Source: an uncultured Verrucomicrobia subdivision 3 bacterium (GTDB taxonomy: Bacteria > Verrucomicrobiota > Verrucomicrobiia > Limisphaerales > UBA8199). From it: a stretch of 64,000 bases of DNA. The stretch spans positions 1 through 64,000 of the forward strand of contig CAIWMU010000142.1 of NCBI GenBank assembly GCA_903913865.1, read 5' to 3'. The notes below the pieces were generated by a model. It was not told the origin of the DNA. It did no database searches and was given only the letters and a program-made list of their open reading frames with translations. Positions 1 through 9,726 of this stretch are shown here, piece by piece. A program made the translations under genes and the position numbers. Numbering within the stretch: the first letter of the stretch is position 1; every line of letters starts with the position of its first letter.

Positions 1-209
1 GCTCGCTGCGCTCGCCTTCGCTCCGCCTCACCCCGGAGGGGTAAGGACGGAGGGAAGAAAGACAAATTACAGAAAGCATCTTACACCGGCGAACGGAGGG
101 GGGGCATCAGGTCAAAAATGGTCAGGACGTTCGAATCGTTCGAATCGTAGGCTCACAGTTTTATGTTGAACCGTGTCAGGTTGTCACCCACGAATCTACA
201 AAATAGACT

Positions 210-1724
210 ATGAATAGCATGTTTGCTGGTATCACAGAGCTCGGGACCGTCGCGGTGGCTGTTTTTGGCATTGTAACAGTCGTCATCGTTTTGATGGCGG
301 TCTGGGCCAGCCGTTACACGAAGGTGGGGCCGAATCAGGTGCTGATCGTTTCCGGTCGCAAACACACCTTTGCGGATCTGGATGGGACGGTTCAGTCCAG
401 AGGGTTTCGGGTCGTCAAAGGTGGTGGCACGTTCGTCATTCCGGTCATTGAGAAAGTGGATGTTCTGTCCCTGGAATTGTTGACCATTGATGTGAACACC
501 CCGGAGGTTTACACCAGCAAGGGAGTTCCGGTACGGGTCGATGGGGTGGCACAGATCAAGGTCAAGGGGGACGATGTATCCATAGCGACCTCCGCAGAAC
601 AATTCCTGAGCAAGGGCACCGAGGAGATCAAAAACATCGCGATGCAGACTCTCGAGGGCCATCTCAGGGCGATCCTTGGGACGATGACCGTGGAGGACAT
701 CTACCAGAACAGGGATGCATTCGCAGCGAAGGTTCAGGAGGTTGCGGCCGGGGATATGGCCAACATGGGGTTGGGGATCGTGAGTTTCACGATCCGTGAC
801 ATCCGTGACAATCAGGGATATTTGGAAGCTCTTGGCAAACCCCGTATTGCCCAGGTCAAACGGGATGCTCAGATTGCCCAGGCCGAGGCGGACCGGGATG
901 CCATGATTCGTTCAGCACAGGCAACGCAGGCGGGACAGGAAGCGAAGTTCGTGGCTGATTCAAAAATTGCTGAGGCACAGCGTGATTATCAGATGAACGT
1001 CGCCGTTTACCAGGCGAGCGTGAACCAGCGGAAGGCCGAGGCGGATCTCGCCTATGACCTGCAGAAATTCAAGACCGGCCAGTTGGTGAAAGCCGAGGAG
1101 GTTCAGGTCAACATCATCGAAAAGCAGAAGCAAATTGAGCTGCAACAGCAGGAAATCCTCCGGCGCCAGAAGGAACTGGAAGCCAATGTTCAAAAGCCGG
1201 CGGATGCCGAGCGCTATCGCGTTGAAACCCTGGCAAATGCCCGAAAGTTCCAGCTGGAGGCGGAAGCCTCTGGCGCGGCCGCCGCTTCGAAGGCAACTGG
1301 TTTTGCAAACGCGGATGTAACAAAGGCCACCGGCATCGCTGAAGCGGAAGCTCAGAAAGCCAAGGGCTTGGCGGAGGCAACAATTATTGAGGCACAGGGA
1401 AAAGCAACTGCCGAAGCCATGCGCATGAAGGCCCAATCCTTCAAGGAATACAACGAGGCGGCAGTGGTGGAAATGATCATTCGTGTCCTTCCGGAGGTCG
1501 CAGGCAAGATCAGCGAGCCTCTTTCGAAGATGGAGAAGATGATCATCATCAATTCCGGATCCGGGCCCGGGGGTGGCGCCAGCAAATTGACCGGGGATGT
1601 GGCTCAGATTCTGTCACAACTGCCGCCGGTCGTTGAGGGGCTCACTGGCATCAAGCTCTCCAGCCTTCTGGAAAAGTTGCCTGGATTCAAGTCGGGTGCG
1701 GATGGTGGGACTCCTAAAACTTAG
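210..1724 (+). CDS. Flotillin-like SPFH-domain membrane protein
   Basis: 504 aa; N-terminal TM followed by SPFH-type region (VGPNQVLIVSGRKHT...GGGTFVIPVIEKVDVLSLELLTIDV) and long Ala/Glu/Lys/Gln-rich coiled coil typical of flotillins. Confidence 0.92.
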   Translation: MNSMFAGITELGTVAVAVFGIVTVVIVLMAVWASRYTKVGPNQVLIVSGRKHTFADLDGTVQSRGFRVVKGGGTFVIPVIEKVDVLSLELLTIDVNTPEVYTSKGVPVRVDGVAQIKVKGDDVSIATSAEQFLSKGTEEIKNIAMQTLEGHLRAILGTMTVEDIYQNRDAFAAKVQEVAAGDMANMGLGIVSFTIRDIRDNQGYLEALGKPRIAQVKRDAQIAQAEADRDAMIRSAQATQAGQEAKFVADSKIAEAQRDYQMNVAVYQASVNQRKAEADLAYDLQKFKTGQLVKAEEVQVNIIEKQKQIELQQQEILRRQKELEANVQKPADAERYRVETLANARKFQLEAEASGAAAASKATGFANADVTKATGIAEAEAQKAKGLAEATIIEAQGKATAEAMRMKAQSFKEYNEAAVVEMIIRVLPEVAGKISEPLSKMEKMIIINSGSGPGGGASKLTGDVAQILSQLPPVVEGLTGIKLSSLLEKLPGFKSGADGGTPKT

Positions 1725-1776
1725 CTTGGAGATAAACTCAGAGGTTGCTCTTTGGCCTTGGAGTTGATCGGTCATT

Positions 1777-2649
1777 ATGCGCCTTTTCGAAGCCATCATA
1801 GCTGCAAACCACCGGGCTTTGGCCGGCGATACGACTGCTGGATTGCATCCGTCTGAATTTGCTGATGAACTCCCCATCATCGCCCTGACATGCATAGATG
1901 TCCGCTTGAATGCTCTTCTTCCGGCTGTGTTGGGAATTCCAGAAGGGGACTTCATCTGGCTCAGAAATGCGGGGAATATCATCACAAGCCCTCTGAGCAG
2001 CACGATGCGTTCGTTGGCTTTGGCTTGCGCCATCAAGGGAGGGAAGGAGATTGCCATCATCGGGCATTCCGATTGTCAGGTAGGGAAGACCGGCACCATG
2101 GAGTTGCTGGATCGATTCCATTCGTTAGGGATTGAGCGGCATTCCCTCCCTGAGAATCTTTCCGAGTTCTTTGGCAACTTCGGCAGTGATCGCCAAAATG
2201 TGATCCGTTCGACTGACATCGCCAGAAACAGCCCTTTGATCAGCCCGAAAATGGCGGTGCATGGATTGCTTGTGGATGTCTCTACGGGGAAGTTGGAATG
2301 GCTCGTGAATGGCTATGAGACCCCTACGGCAGCTGCAGTCAGGTCGCACGAGGTGGGGCACTCCGGCGGACAGACCATCGGAGTCTCAAAATCCATGGCC
2401 GATTTTCAAATCGGAGAAATGAAGTTTCCTCAGGCGAAGATCGGCGAGTCCAATTTGGGGGCGGGTGCATGGCTTGCGGAAAAGCTGCACACTGCCGAGA
2501 TTCACACTCCGGGCCCGGGCGCAGGCTCGGAGCATCCTCCCGTGCTGAACAAGCCGCCACATCCCGGACCCGTGGCACACCACCCCGCGACGGCAGTGAG
2601 GGTTTTGCCACCCCAATTGGGCGCCCGCATCCGACCGAAGGGGAAGTAG
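1777..2649 (+). CDS. Beta-class carbonic anhydrase-like protein with Pro/His-rich C-terminal tail
   Basis: 290 aa; zinc-ligand motifs CIDVR (CxDxR) and GHSDC (HxxC); tail HTPGPGAGSEHPPVLNKPPHPGPVAHHP. Confidence 0.82.
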   Translation: MRLFEAIIAANHRALAGDTTAGLHPSEFADELPIIALTCIDVRLNALLPAVLGIPEGDFIWLRNAGNIITSPLSSTMRSLALACAIKGGKEIAIIGHSDCQVGKTGTMELLDRFHSLGIERHSLPENLSEFFGNFGSDRQNVIRSTDIARNSPLISPKMAVHGLLVDVSTGKLEWLVNGYETPTAAAVRSHEVGHSGGQTIGVSKSMADFQIGEMKFPQAKIGESNLGAGAWLAEKLHTAEIHTPGPGAGSEHPPVLNKPPHPGPVAHHPATAVRVLPPQLGARIRPKGK

Positions 2650-2716
2650 GTGTTCAGGGATTGCTCCGGGGGGGCCTCCAACGATTGGCTTGTGATCTTC
2701 CCGGCATTCGTGAAGG

Positions 2717-3769
2717 ATGAAAGCGCGTGATCGTCCGATGATCGGACACCATGCGTGCTCGTTCATGAAGTTACAGAAACCCAATCATTTAGGTCCCGGG
2801 GATACAATCGGCATAGTTGCTCCTTCCAGTGCCCCTCCGGATCCCAAAGCTATTGATCGTTCGGTTGCCACTTTGGAGGCGCTGGGCTTCAAGGTTCGTT
2901 TGGCCCGGAATGTTCGAAAGCGCCATGGATTCCTGGCGGGATCAGACCGGGAGCGGGCTGCCGATTTGATGCAGATGTTCCAGGATCGAAAAGTTCAGGC
3001 CATTCTATGCGTGCGCGGTGGATACGGATCTGGCAGGTTGCTGGGCTTGCTGGATTATCAGGCCATAACCGAAAACCCGAAAATATTTGTCGGCTACAGC
3101 GACATTACCGCGCTTCATTGCGCGCTTTTGGTGAAATCGGGGTTGGTCACTTTCCATGGTCCCATGTTGAACTCGGATCTCAATAAGGAGGATGTCCCGC
3201 CCTTCACCACGGAGAGTTTGCTCCGCACATTAATGAGGCCCTTTCCCTCAGGCAGCATCATGCAGGGGTTGGATTCGGGGGGGCTGCAGACAGGTGGTCG
3301 GAAGCGTGGCCGGAAGGTGGAGAAGATTGCACCCATCAGCTTTCGGAAAGGGAAGGCATCCGGCCCCCTGATCGGAGGGAATATCACTTTGTTGTGCACG
3401 CTGCTTGGCACCCCATACTTGCCCAGTTTGAAAGGATCAATCTTGTTCTTCGAGGATCTGGATGAATTACCCTACCGATTCGACCGAATGCTCACCCATT
3501 TGCTGAATGCCGGGGTGCTTGATCAAGTTGCCGGGGTTGCTGTGGGTATCAACAAGAACTGCGAGGAAGTCAAGAAGCCGGGTAGCGTGGAATATCGGCA
3601 GACTCTCGACGACGTTATCAGGGAGCGGTTGGTTCCGCTCGGTGTGCCGGTAGTTTCAGGTCTTCCATTTGGACATATCCCTCTCAATGCCACCCTTCCG
3701 ATAGGGGTGAATGCCACTCTGGATGCCAACCGTGGCGATCTCGTCATCACCGAATCCGCAGTTCTCTGA
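2717..3769 (+). CDS. LD-carboxypeptidase (muramoyltetrapeptide carboxypeptidase, peptidase S66 family)
   Basis: 350 aa; GDTIGIVAPSS, CVRGGYGSGRLL, GYSDITALH and GHIPLNATLPIG are S66 signatures; start may be internal (ATG 2765). Confidence 0.9.
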   Translation: MKARDRPMIGHHACSFMKLQKPNHLGPGDTIGIVAPSSAPPDPKAIDRSVATLEALGFKVRLARNVRKRHGFLAGSDRERAADLMQMFQDRKVQAILCVRGGYGSGRLLGLLDYQAITENPKIFVGYSDITALHCALLVKSGLVTFHGPMLNSDLNKEDVPPFTTESLLRTLMRPFPSGSIMQGLDSGGLQTGGRKRGRKVEKIAPISFRKGKASGPLIGGNITLLCTLLGTPYLPSLKGSILFFEDLDELPYRFDRMLTHLLNAGVLDQVAGVAVGINKNCEEVKKPGSVEYRQTLDDVIRERLVPLGVPVVSGLPFGHIPLNATLPIGVNATLDANRGDLVITESAVL

Positions 3770-3785
3770 TCGGGGGCTGCGGATC

Positions 3786-5273
3786 TTAAGTTCGGCCGGC
3801 TTCATCGACCCTGATATATTTTCGCAGCGCGAACAAGCCCACGGGTGCGACCGTGGTCGTAAGAGCAATGATCAACCAGAGCATCTGAGAGTTGCGCGGA
3901 CCCTGCTCAGGGCAAAACCAGGCGAGCATCCAGCCGGAGGTGCCTGCCACAAGAAGTTTGGCCCCGAAAAAAGGAAGATAGGACATGGACATGTAGGAGG
4001 CCTCCTGTCCCTTTGGGGCAATTGAGGCTGCGTATTCATAAAGGCGGGGTGAATAAACGGCTTCCCCGATGGAGAGGACCGTCACGAAGAGGAAGATCAT
4101 GACGTAGTAGGGATGGACTGTTCCAGTGAGACCAAGATATCCATGCCCAAGCCACTGGCCGAAAACACCGTCCGCGATGGGTGTAAACCAGGCCAGTGGT
4201 AGTGCCATGATGAACACAGAGGCGGCCGCCACCGCGCTCCCGATCGAAACCATACGGTAGGCTGAGATGCGCTGGCTGAATAATCCCACGAACGGAACCA
4301 GTAAAATGATCAGCATCGAATTGATGTTCCACAACTTCCCAATCGGAGCACCCGCCCCCAGTTCACGGATGCCGAATTTGGGGTAGGTGTAGTACATCTG
4401 GATGAAGATCAGCCTCACAAAGGCCGCGAGCGCCAGAAAGGCCAGAAACTTGTAGAAGCCCGGCTGTGCCCAGAGCCCGCGAAAGATCCTGATCGTATCA
4501 CGGATGGCATCCCTGCAGGTGTAGCAAAGAGCTCTGGCAAGGTTCTCACCGGGATATTTCGGCTTTTCCGGGTTGATGGTGACCCCCTGATCCGTCGCCT
4601 CCACGCCGTCGCGCAGTCCAAAGTATATCAAGGGAAGCAGCACGATTTCGACAATCAGACTGACGAGAAACAGGGTGCGGTAGGTAGTCAACTGAACTCC
4701 CAGCCCCGGGACAGTGAACAAGCCGTGAGGCTCCCCAACTGTTTGCCTGACATAGTCGAAGATAAATCCTGCTATAAAAAACCCCACGTTCATCACAGCA
4801 TAAAAAATGGCGAATGCGATGGATCTTTGTGCCGTGGTAGAGTATCGGCGAACGGCCGCCACCAGCACAGGGGTTCCAAGCGCCTCCCCTGCGGCCAGCA
4901 GAAAAAGCCCGCCAGCGAGCACAAGCCACTTGGCGGTGCAAAACGTCAAAATGGCCCGGGAAACGACACAAATCCAAGCCCCCAGCAGAAACGCTTTTCG
5001 CAGTCCAATGGCATCCGTCAGGGAACCCACGAGCACGGTGAAAAGGGTCATTAACGCCGACCATCCGAAAACCAGATAGCCCGCGTGCACATCATCATAA
5101 CCCAGATCGTAGGAAAGCCAGAGAACCAGGGTAGAGTTGGCTATGCTATAGGCTAGAATGCCGATGAGTTTGACCGCGAAAGTGACCCAAAGCTCACGCA
5201 CCGCGCCGCAGAGCACGGTAAGACGACTCACCCAACCCGCTTGGGGATGATCACTGTCTGCCATTGTCCCCAC
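3786..5273 (-). CDS. MFS-type transporter
   Basis: 495 aa, about 12 hydrophobic segments, MFS-like loop GSLTDAIGLRKAFLLGA. Confidence 0.82.
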   Translation of the reverse strand: MGTMADSDHPQAGWVSRLTVLCGAVRELWVTFAVKLIGILAYSIANSTLVLWLSYDLGYDDVHAGYLVFGWSALMTLFTVLVGSLTDAIGLRKAFLLGAWICVVSRAILTFCTAKWLVLAGGLFLLAAGEALGTPVLVAAVRRYSTTAQRSIAFAIFYAVMNVGFFIAGFIFDYVRQTVGEPHGLFTVPGLGVQLTTYRTLFLVSLIVEIVLLPLIYFGLRDGVEATDQGVTINPEKPKYPGENLARALCYTCRDAIRDTIRIFRGLWAQPGFYKFLAFLALAAFVRLIFIQMYYTYPKFGIRELGAGAPIGKLWNINSMLIILLVPFVGLFSQRISAYRMVSIGSAVAAASVFIMALPLAWFTPIADGVFGQWLGHGYLGLTGTVHPYYVMIFLFVTVLSIGEAVYSPRLYEYAASIAPKGQEASYMSMSYLPFFGAKLLVAGTSGWMLAWFCPEQGPRNSQMLWLIIALTTTVAPVGLFALRKYIRVDEAGRT

Positions 5274-5415
5274 TAAACCCTATTGCGACTCCCACGTAAA
5301 GTCCGCATCAGTGCTTCAGCTACACTTTGTTGTGGGACGGGGCTCGATCCAATCGATGCCTCGGGCTTTCTCGCTGGTCAGCGGACCAAGAGTTGCTTTT
5401 GAAGGTGCGCCAATC

Positions 5416-5538
5416 TCAAAGGATGCAGGTGACTGCTGCTGCCATGATCGCAAGCAGACAGGCGGCGTAGAGAATCACAACCACCATGTCTTCCGTGAAG
5501 GAATCTGCAAGTTCTTTGCTCAACCAGGTTGCATTCAT
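5416..5538 (-). CDS. Putative 40-aa single-TM small membrane protein (absent from supplied ORF track)
   Basis: MNATWLSKELADSFTEDMVVVILYAACLLAIMAAAVTCIL*; minus strand reads TAGGAGACTTGT-ATG (AGGAG, 6-nt spacer); lies between clpB and the MFS gene on the same strand. Confidence 0.6.
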   Translation of the reverse strand: MNATWLSKELADSFTEDMVVVILYAACLLAIMAAAVTCIL

Positions 5539-5622
5539 ACAAGTCTCCTATGGTAAGTTACCACTTCAACCCGAGGGCGCAAGTAGTTACATGCAACTTT
5601 GCAGATTTATAAATAAGTAATG

Positions 5623-8244
5623 TTAAGCTTGATTATCCTGTGGCAACTTGCTGAACTTGATTTCCCCATGTTTCCCAAGGGCGGTGATCTTGTCACCCGG
5701 TCCGAAGTCGCCCTGAAGCAACTGTGTTGCAAGGGGGTCGAGCAACAGATCCTGAATGGCCCGTTTGAGAGGGCGGGCGCCGAATTGGGGATCAAAGCCA
5801 TCCTTTGCAATAATCTGTCGGGCGGCAGCGTCTGTTTCGAGGGTGATTTGCTGGGCAGCCAGACGATGATCCAGCTGTTTCAGCTGGATATCAACAATCT
5901 TTGAGATGTGCTTTTCGCTCAGGCTTTGGAAGATGATCGTGTCATCAATGCGGTTCAGGAATTCGGGACGGAAATGGGCCCTGAGTTCCGCCCGCACCAG
6001 TCTTTCCATATCCCTGATGTCATTTGTTCCAGTCTTCTGGTCCTCGTAGAAACCTTGAATGATGGGTGAACCGATGTTGCTGGTTAGAATGATGATCGTG
6101 TTCTTGAAATCAACCGTCCGACCCTGACCGTCTGTGAGTCGTCCATCATCCAGCACCTGAAGGAGCACGTTGAACACATCATGGTGCGCCTTCTCGATTT
6201 CATCGAACAGGACCACAGTATAGGGATGTCTGCGGACGGCCTCACTGAGTTGACCGCCCTCATCGTAGCCCACATAACCTGGAGGGGCACCAATGAGGCG
6301 GGACACGGAATGCTTCTCCATGTACTCGCTCATGTCGATTCGGACCATGGCATTCTCATCGTCGAACAGGAACTCTGCGAGTGCCCTCGCCGTCTCCGTT
6401 TTTCCGACCCCGGTGGGGCCCAAAAAGATGAATGACCCAACCGGGCGGTTAGGATCCTGAAGTCCTGATCGGGATCGCCGGACCGCGTTGGATACGGCCC
6501 GGATGGCGGCGTCCTGCCCGACTACCCGCAACTCCATTCGATCCTCCATCTTTACCAGTTTTTCCCTCTCACTCTCCAGCATGCGTGTGACAGGGATCCC
6601 TGTCCAGGCCGCCACGACCTGGGCGATCTCCTCTCCCGAAACTTCCTGATGCAGCAATCGTTTGTCCTCAGGTTTTTCACGAAGGCTCAGTTCGGCCGCA
6701 GCCAGCTTCTTTTGCAGATCAGGGATCCGCCCATACTGGAGTTGGGCTGCGAGGTTCAGATCGTTCTGGCGTTGGGCACCTTCCAATTCGGTCTTGGCAT
6801 CCTCCAACTGGCTGTTGATGATGCTTACAGCATTTATGGCGGCCTTTTCGTTCTGCCATCGGGCCTTGAGCCGGCTTGTCTCCTCTTTGAGGTTCGCAAG
6901 ATCCTTCTCCACCTTGTGCAGCCGGTCGATTGAACCAGCATCCTTCTCCTTTCGCAAGGCGCTCTGTTCGATCTCGAGTTGCTGGATTTGTCTGTCCAGT
7001 TGGTCAATTTCAGTGGGCATGGAATCCAGCTCCATTCTCAGGCGGGACCCCGCCTCATCTATCAGATCGATGGCTTTGTCGGGGAGAAACCGGTCGGTGA
7101 TATAACGATGGGACAGGGTGGCGGCAGCCACGAGGGCGGCATCCTGGATACGGACGCCGTGGTGCACTTCATAGCGCTCTTTCAGCCCGCGAAGGATTGC
7201 GATTGTTGCCTCGACGGTGGGCTCGGCAACCGTCACAGGCTGGAACCGCCTCTCCAAAGCCGGGTCTTTCTCGATGTGTTTGCGATATTCATCCAGCGTG
7301 GTGGCCCCTATTGCACGCAGCTCGCCACGTGCCAATTGAGGCTTCATAATATTGGCGGCATCGGTTGCCCCCTCCGCCGCTCCGGCTCCGACCAGTGTGT
7401 GAAGCTCATCGATGAACAGGACGATTTTGCCCTCGCTGGATACAATCTCCTTCAGAAAGGCCTTCAGGCGGTCCTCAAATTCCCCCCTGTATTTTGCTCC
7501 TGCGATCATCGCCCCAAGATCCATCGAGATCAGGCGCTTGTTCTTCAAAGACTCAGGAACATCGCCACTGACCATCCGCCTTGCCAGTCCCTCAGCGATT
7601 GCTGTCTTCCCCACACCCGGCTCACCGATCAGCACCGGATTGTTTTTTGTGCGGCGAGTCAGCACCTGCATCACTCGGCGGATCTCATCATCCCTGCCTA
7701 TCACAGGGTCGATTTTTCCCTGCCGTGCGAGGGCAGTCAGGTCGCGGCCGTATTTCTCAAGGGCTTGAAATTTATCCTCAGGGGTTGGGTCCACCACTCG
7801 CTGGTTCCCCCTCAGATCCGCGAGAGCGCGCAGGACGGCATCCCGCTTCACCCCCGCCTTCTGGAGTATTCGTTTGAGTGAGGAACCACCTGACTCCAGC
7901 AAGCCGAGGAGCAAATGCTCCGTGCTGATATAGTCATCCTTGAGTGCCTTTGCCTCCGATTCCGCTTTTCCCAGCGCATTTCGAAGATCGGCACCAATGA
8001 ACGGTTCCGCCGCAGATCCTTTCACCGTGTTACGGCGGGCGATTTCCCGCTCAAGATCCGATTTCAAGTTTGCGGGTTGGACTCCAACCTTCTCAAGCAG
8101 GTCAGGAATGAGGCTCTCCGTCTGCCCAAGCATGGCGAGGAGCATGTGCTCGCCGTCAACCTCCTGATGGGAGTGGGACTGGGCGATACCCTGAGCTGCC
8201 TGTAGTGCTTCCTGAGATTTTATTGTCAACCGATCAAATTGCAT
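5623..8244 (-). CDS. clpB: ATP-dependent chaperone ClpB
   Basis: 873 aa; ClpN repeats, two Walker A motifs ([16 protein letters not shown]), ClpB middle coiled coil, [17 protein letters not shown]. Confidence 0.98.
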   Translation of the reverse strand: MQFDRLTIKSQEALQAAQGIAQSHSHQEVDGEHMLLAMLGQTESLIPDLLEKVGVQPANLKSDLEREIARRNTVKGSAAEPFIGADLRNALGKAESEAKALKDDYISTEHLLLGLLESGGSSLKRILQKAGVKRDAVLRALADLRGNQRVVDPTPEDKFQALEKYGRDLTALARQGKIDPVIGRDDEIRRVMQVLTRRTKNNPVLIGEPGVGKTAIAEGLARRMVSGDVPESLKNKRLISMDLGAMIAGAKYRGEFEDRLKAFLKEIVSSEGKIVLFIDELHTLVGAGAAEGATDAANIMKPQLARGELRAIGATTLDEYRKHIEKDPALERRFQPVTVAEPTVEATIAILRGLKERYEVHHGVRIQDAALVAAATLSHRYITDRFLPDKAIDLIDEAGSRLRMELDSMPTEIDQLDRQIQQLEIEQSALRKEKDAGSIDRLHKVEKDLANLKEETSRLKARWQNEKAAINAVSIINSQLEDAKTELEGAQRQNDLNLAAQLQYGRIPDLQKKLAAAELSLREKPEDKRLLHQEVSGEEIAQVVAAWTGIPVTRMLESEREKLVKMEDRMELRVVGQDAAIRAVSNAVRRSRSGLQDPNRPVGSFIFLGPTGVGKTETARALAEFLFDDENAMVRIDMSEYMEKHSVSRLIGAPPGYVGYDEGGQLSEAVRRHPYTVVLFDEIEKAHHDVFNVLLQVLDDGRLTDGQGRTVDFKNTIIILTSNIGSPIIQGFYEDQKTGTNDIRDMERLVRAELRAHFRPEFLNRIDDTIIFQSLSEKHISKIVDIQLKQLDHRLAAQQITLETDAAARQIIAKDGFDPQFGARPLKRAIQDLLLDPLATQLLQGDFGPGDKITALGKHGEIKFSKLPQDNQA

Positions 8245-8515
8245 AAGATACTGATAGTGCCAAATTGACTCCAGTCAAGGGACAGAGTGGGAGTGGCAGG
8301 CTCAGCTTATTCGGATGCAGCCACCCCGATTACACATCTCAATCACGATCGCTTCAAAGGTCGCCCCGGCTTGCGATCTGCGGCGATCCTCCTGATTGCA
8401 GTGCGGGGATTTCGCGAACTCGTTGGTAGCTGGGATGCGCTCTAACCGGCCGGCTCCTGGATTTTCGAAAGGGGATTCAAGCTGAGCGATTAACTATTTC
8501 CCGTGACCTGCCGAT

Positions 8516-8848
8516 ATGGAGATGATGTTTCGATGCTGGACGGTCGTCATGTGTGTCTCGCTCCTCCTTGGATGTGGCGGGAAGCAGGCCCGTATGGAGA
8601 CGCCCGAAGATCCTGCTGGGCATCATCGTGAGCAGATCGCTGTTGCGCGTAGATTGCTCGAACAGCGGGAGAACTGGGCTGACAGGGCTGAGTGGGAGGT
8701 GCTGAAATCCGGGGATGGTTGGCAGGTTATTGCCTGGCGGGTTGAACACCCTGAGCGGAAGGGGCCCGACCGTTATCTGCCTTGGGGCTACTCTGTGATT
8801 GAGATCGATAGCAGGATGGTGACGGTGGGGTATCGTCGGAAGGGGTGA
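8516..8848 (+). CDS. Small putative lipoprotein
   Basis: 110 aa; signal sequence with lipobox LLLGC. Confidence 0.6.
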   Translation: MEMMFRCWTVVMCVSLLLGCGGKQARMETPEDPAGHHREQIAVARRLLEQRENWADRAEWEVLKSGDGWQVIAWRVEHPERKGPDRYLPWGYSVIEIDSRMVTVGYRRKG

Positions 8849-8973
8849 CATGGTTGGGGCGCGATCAAATCGCTCCTGGACCAGAAAATGGGCGGAGATC
8901 GGCACCATGGATTGGGCTCCTTGCCAGAGGATTTTTGCCTTGCCTCCATCTGAATCCCCAACGATGTTCCCAC

Positions 8974-9546
8974 ATGCTTTTGTTCCGAGAGAAAGTGCCT
9001 CAAGACTGGTTGCCCAGAGTTCTGGGAAACCTTCCCTCCGTTCTGGTTGACCATGCTCATCTCGAGCGGAAGGCTGCGACAAGCGCCTTGAATCTCGAAA
9101 AGTACCACGATCTTTTTCAGAGGGTCGATGAGCTGAATGCCATCGCAATCGAGGAACTTCAGCACTTCCAGCTGGTTCTTGAGTTATTGAAGCGCCGGAA
9201 TATCCCGTTCAGTCAGGCATACCCCAGCGCCTGGATTCGGGGTTTGATGAAATCGGTGCGCAGCGGCGCCCGTCATCAGGTTATCGATCATTTGATCTGC
9301 TGCAGCTTGATTGAAGGGCGTAGTTGCGAGAAGTTCCAGGTGCTGGCGGAGGCATTGACGCAGGTGGATCCTGAATTGGCAACGTTTTATGGGAGTCTGG
9401 TCGAGTCCGAGGGGAATCACTACGCGAGCTATTTGATCATGGCGCGGCATATCGATGAAGCAGAGACTTCCCGCAGGCTGGAATATTATCTGGAACTGGA
9501 GGCGAAACTCATCCTGCTTCCCAACCCAATCGCGATGCTTCACTAA
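8974..9546 (+). CDS. miaE: tRNA hydroxylase MiaE-like diiron protein
   Basis: Track ORF begins at 8845; MiaE-like sequence begins at M of MLLFREKVPQDWL (ATG 8974). Contains DHAHLERKAA, EELQH and ESEGNHY diiron-type motifs. Confidence 0.78.
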   Translation: MLLFREKVPQDWLPRVLGNLPSVLVDHAHLERKAATSALNLEKYHDLFQRVDELNAIAIEELQHFQLVLELLKRRNIPFSQAYPSAWIRGLMKSVRSGARHQVIDHLICCSLIEGRSCEKFQVLAEALTQVDPELATFYGSLVESEGNHYASYLIMARHIDEAETSRRLEYYLELEAKLILLPNPIAMLH

Positions 9547-9726
9547 GTGGGCCCTTGATGGAAAGCCCTTATTGGGTGGTGGGAGGCGATGTGATGCCCT
9601 TTACCTGATGAAGCCTTGCAGGCTGCAATCCGTTCCGTTTTACCTGCGTGAACCCCGTTTAAAACCCAAGGACGTCCGTCCCTTTTTCTCTTTCCATGGA
9701 ACGGAGGGGCCTTAATCTGGGGTGGC

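Noticed and set aside
127-147. Tandem GTTCGAATC repeats resembling a tRNA T-loop
   Set aside because: No acceptor stem, D-arm or anticodon arm could be folded around it; only two short copies.
6979-7881. 300-aa plus-strand ORF antisense to clpB
   Set aside because: Shadow ORF; composition and lack of motifs argue against coding.
8848-8875. Possible dispersed repeat GGTTGG(GG)CGCGATCAAA shared with 28820-28840
   Set aside because: Only two short imperfect copies; could be coincidence and no structure flanks them.
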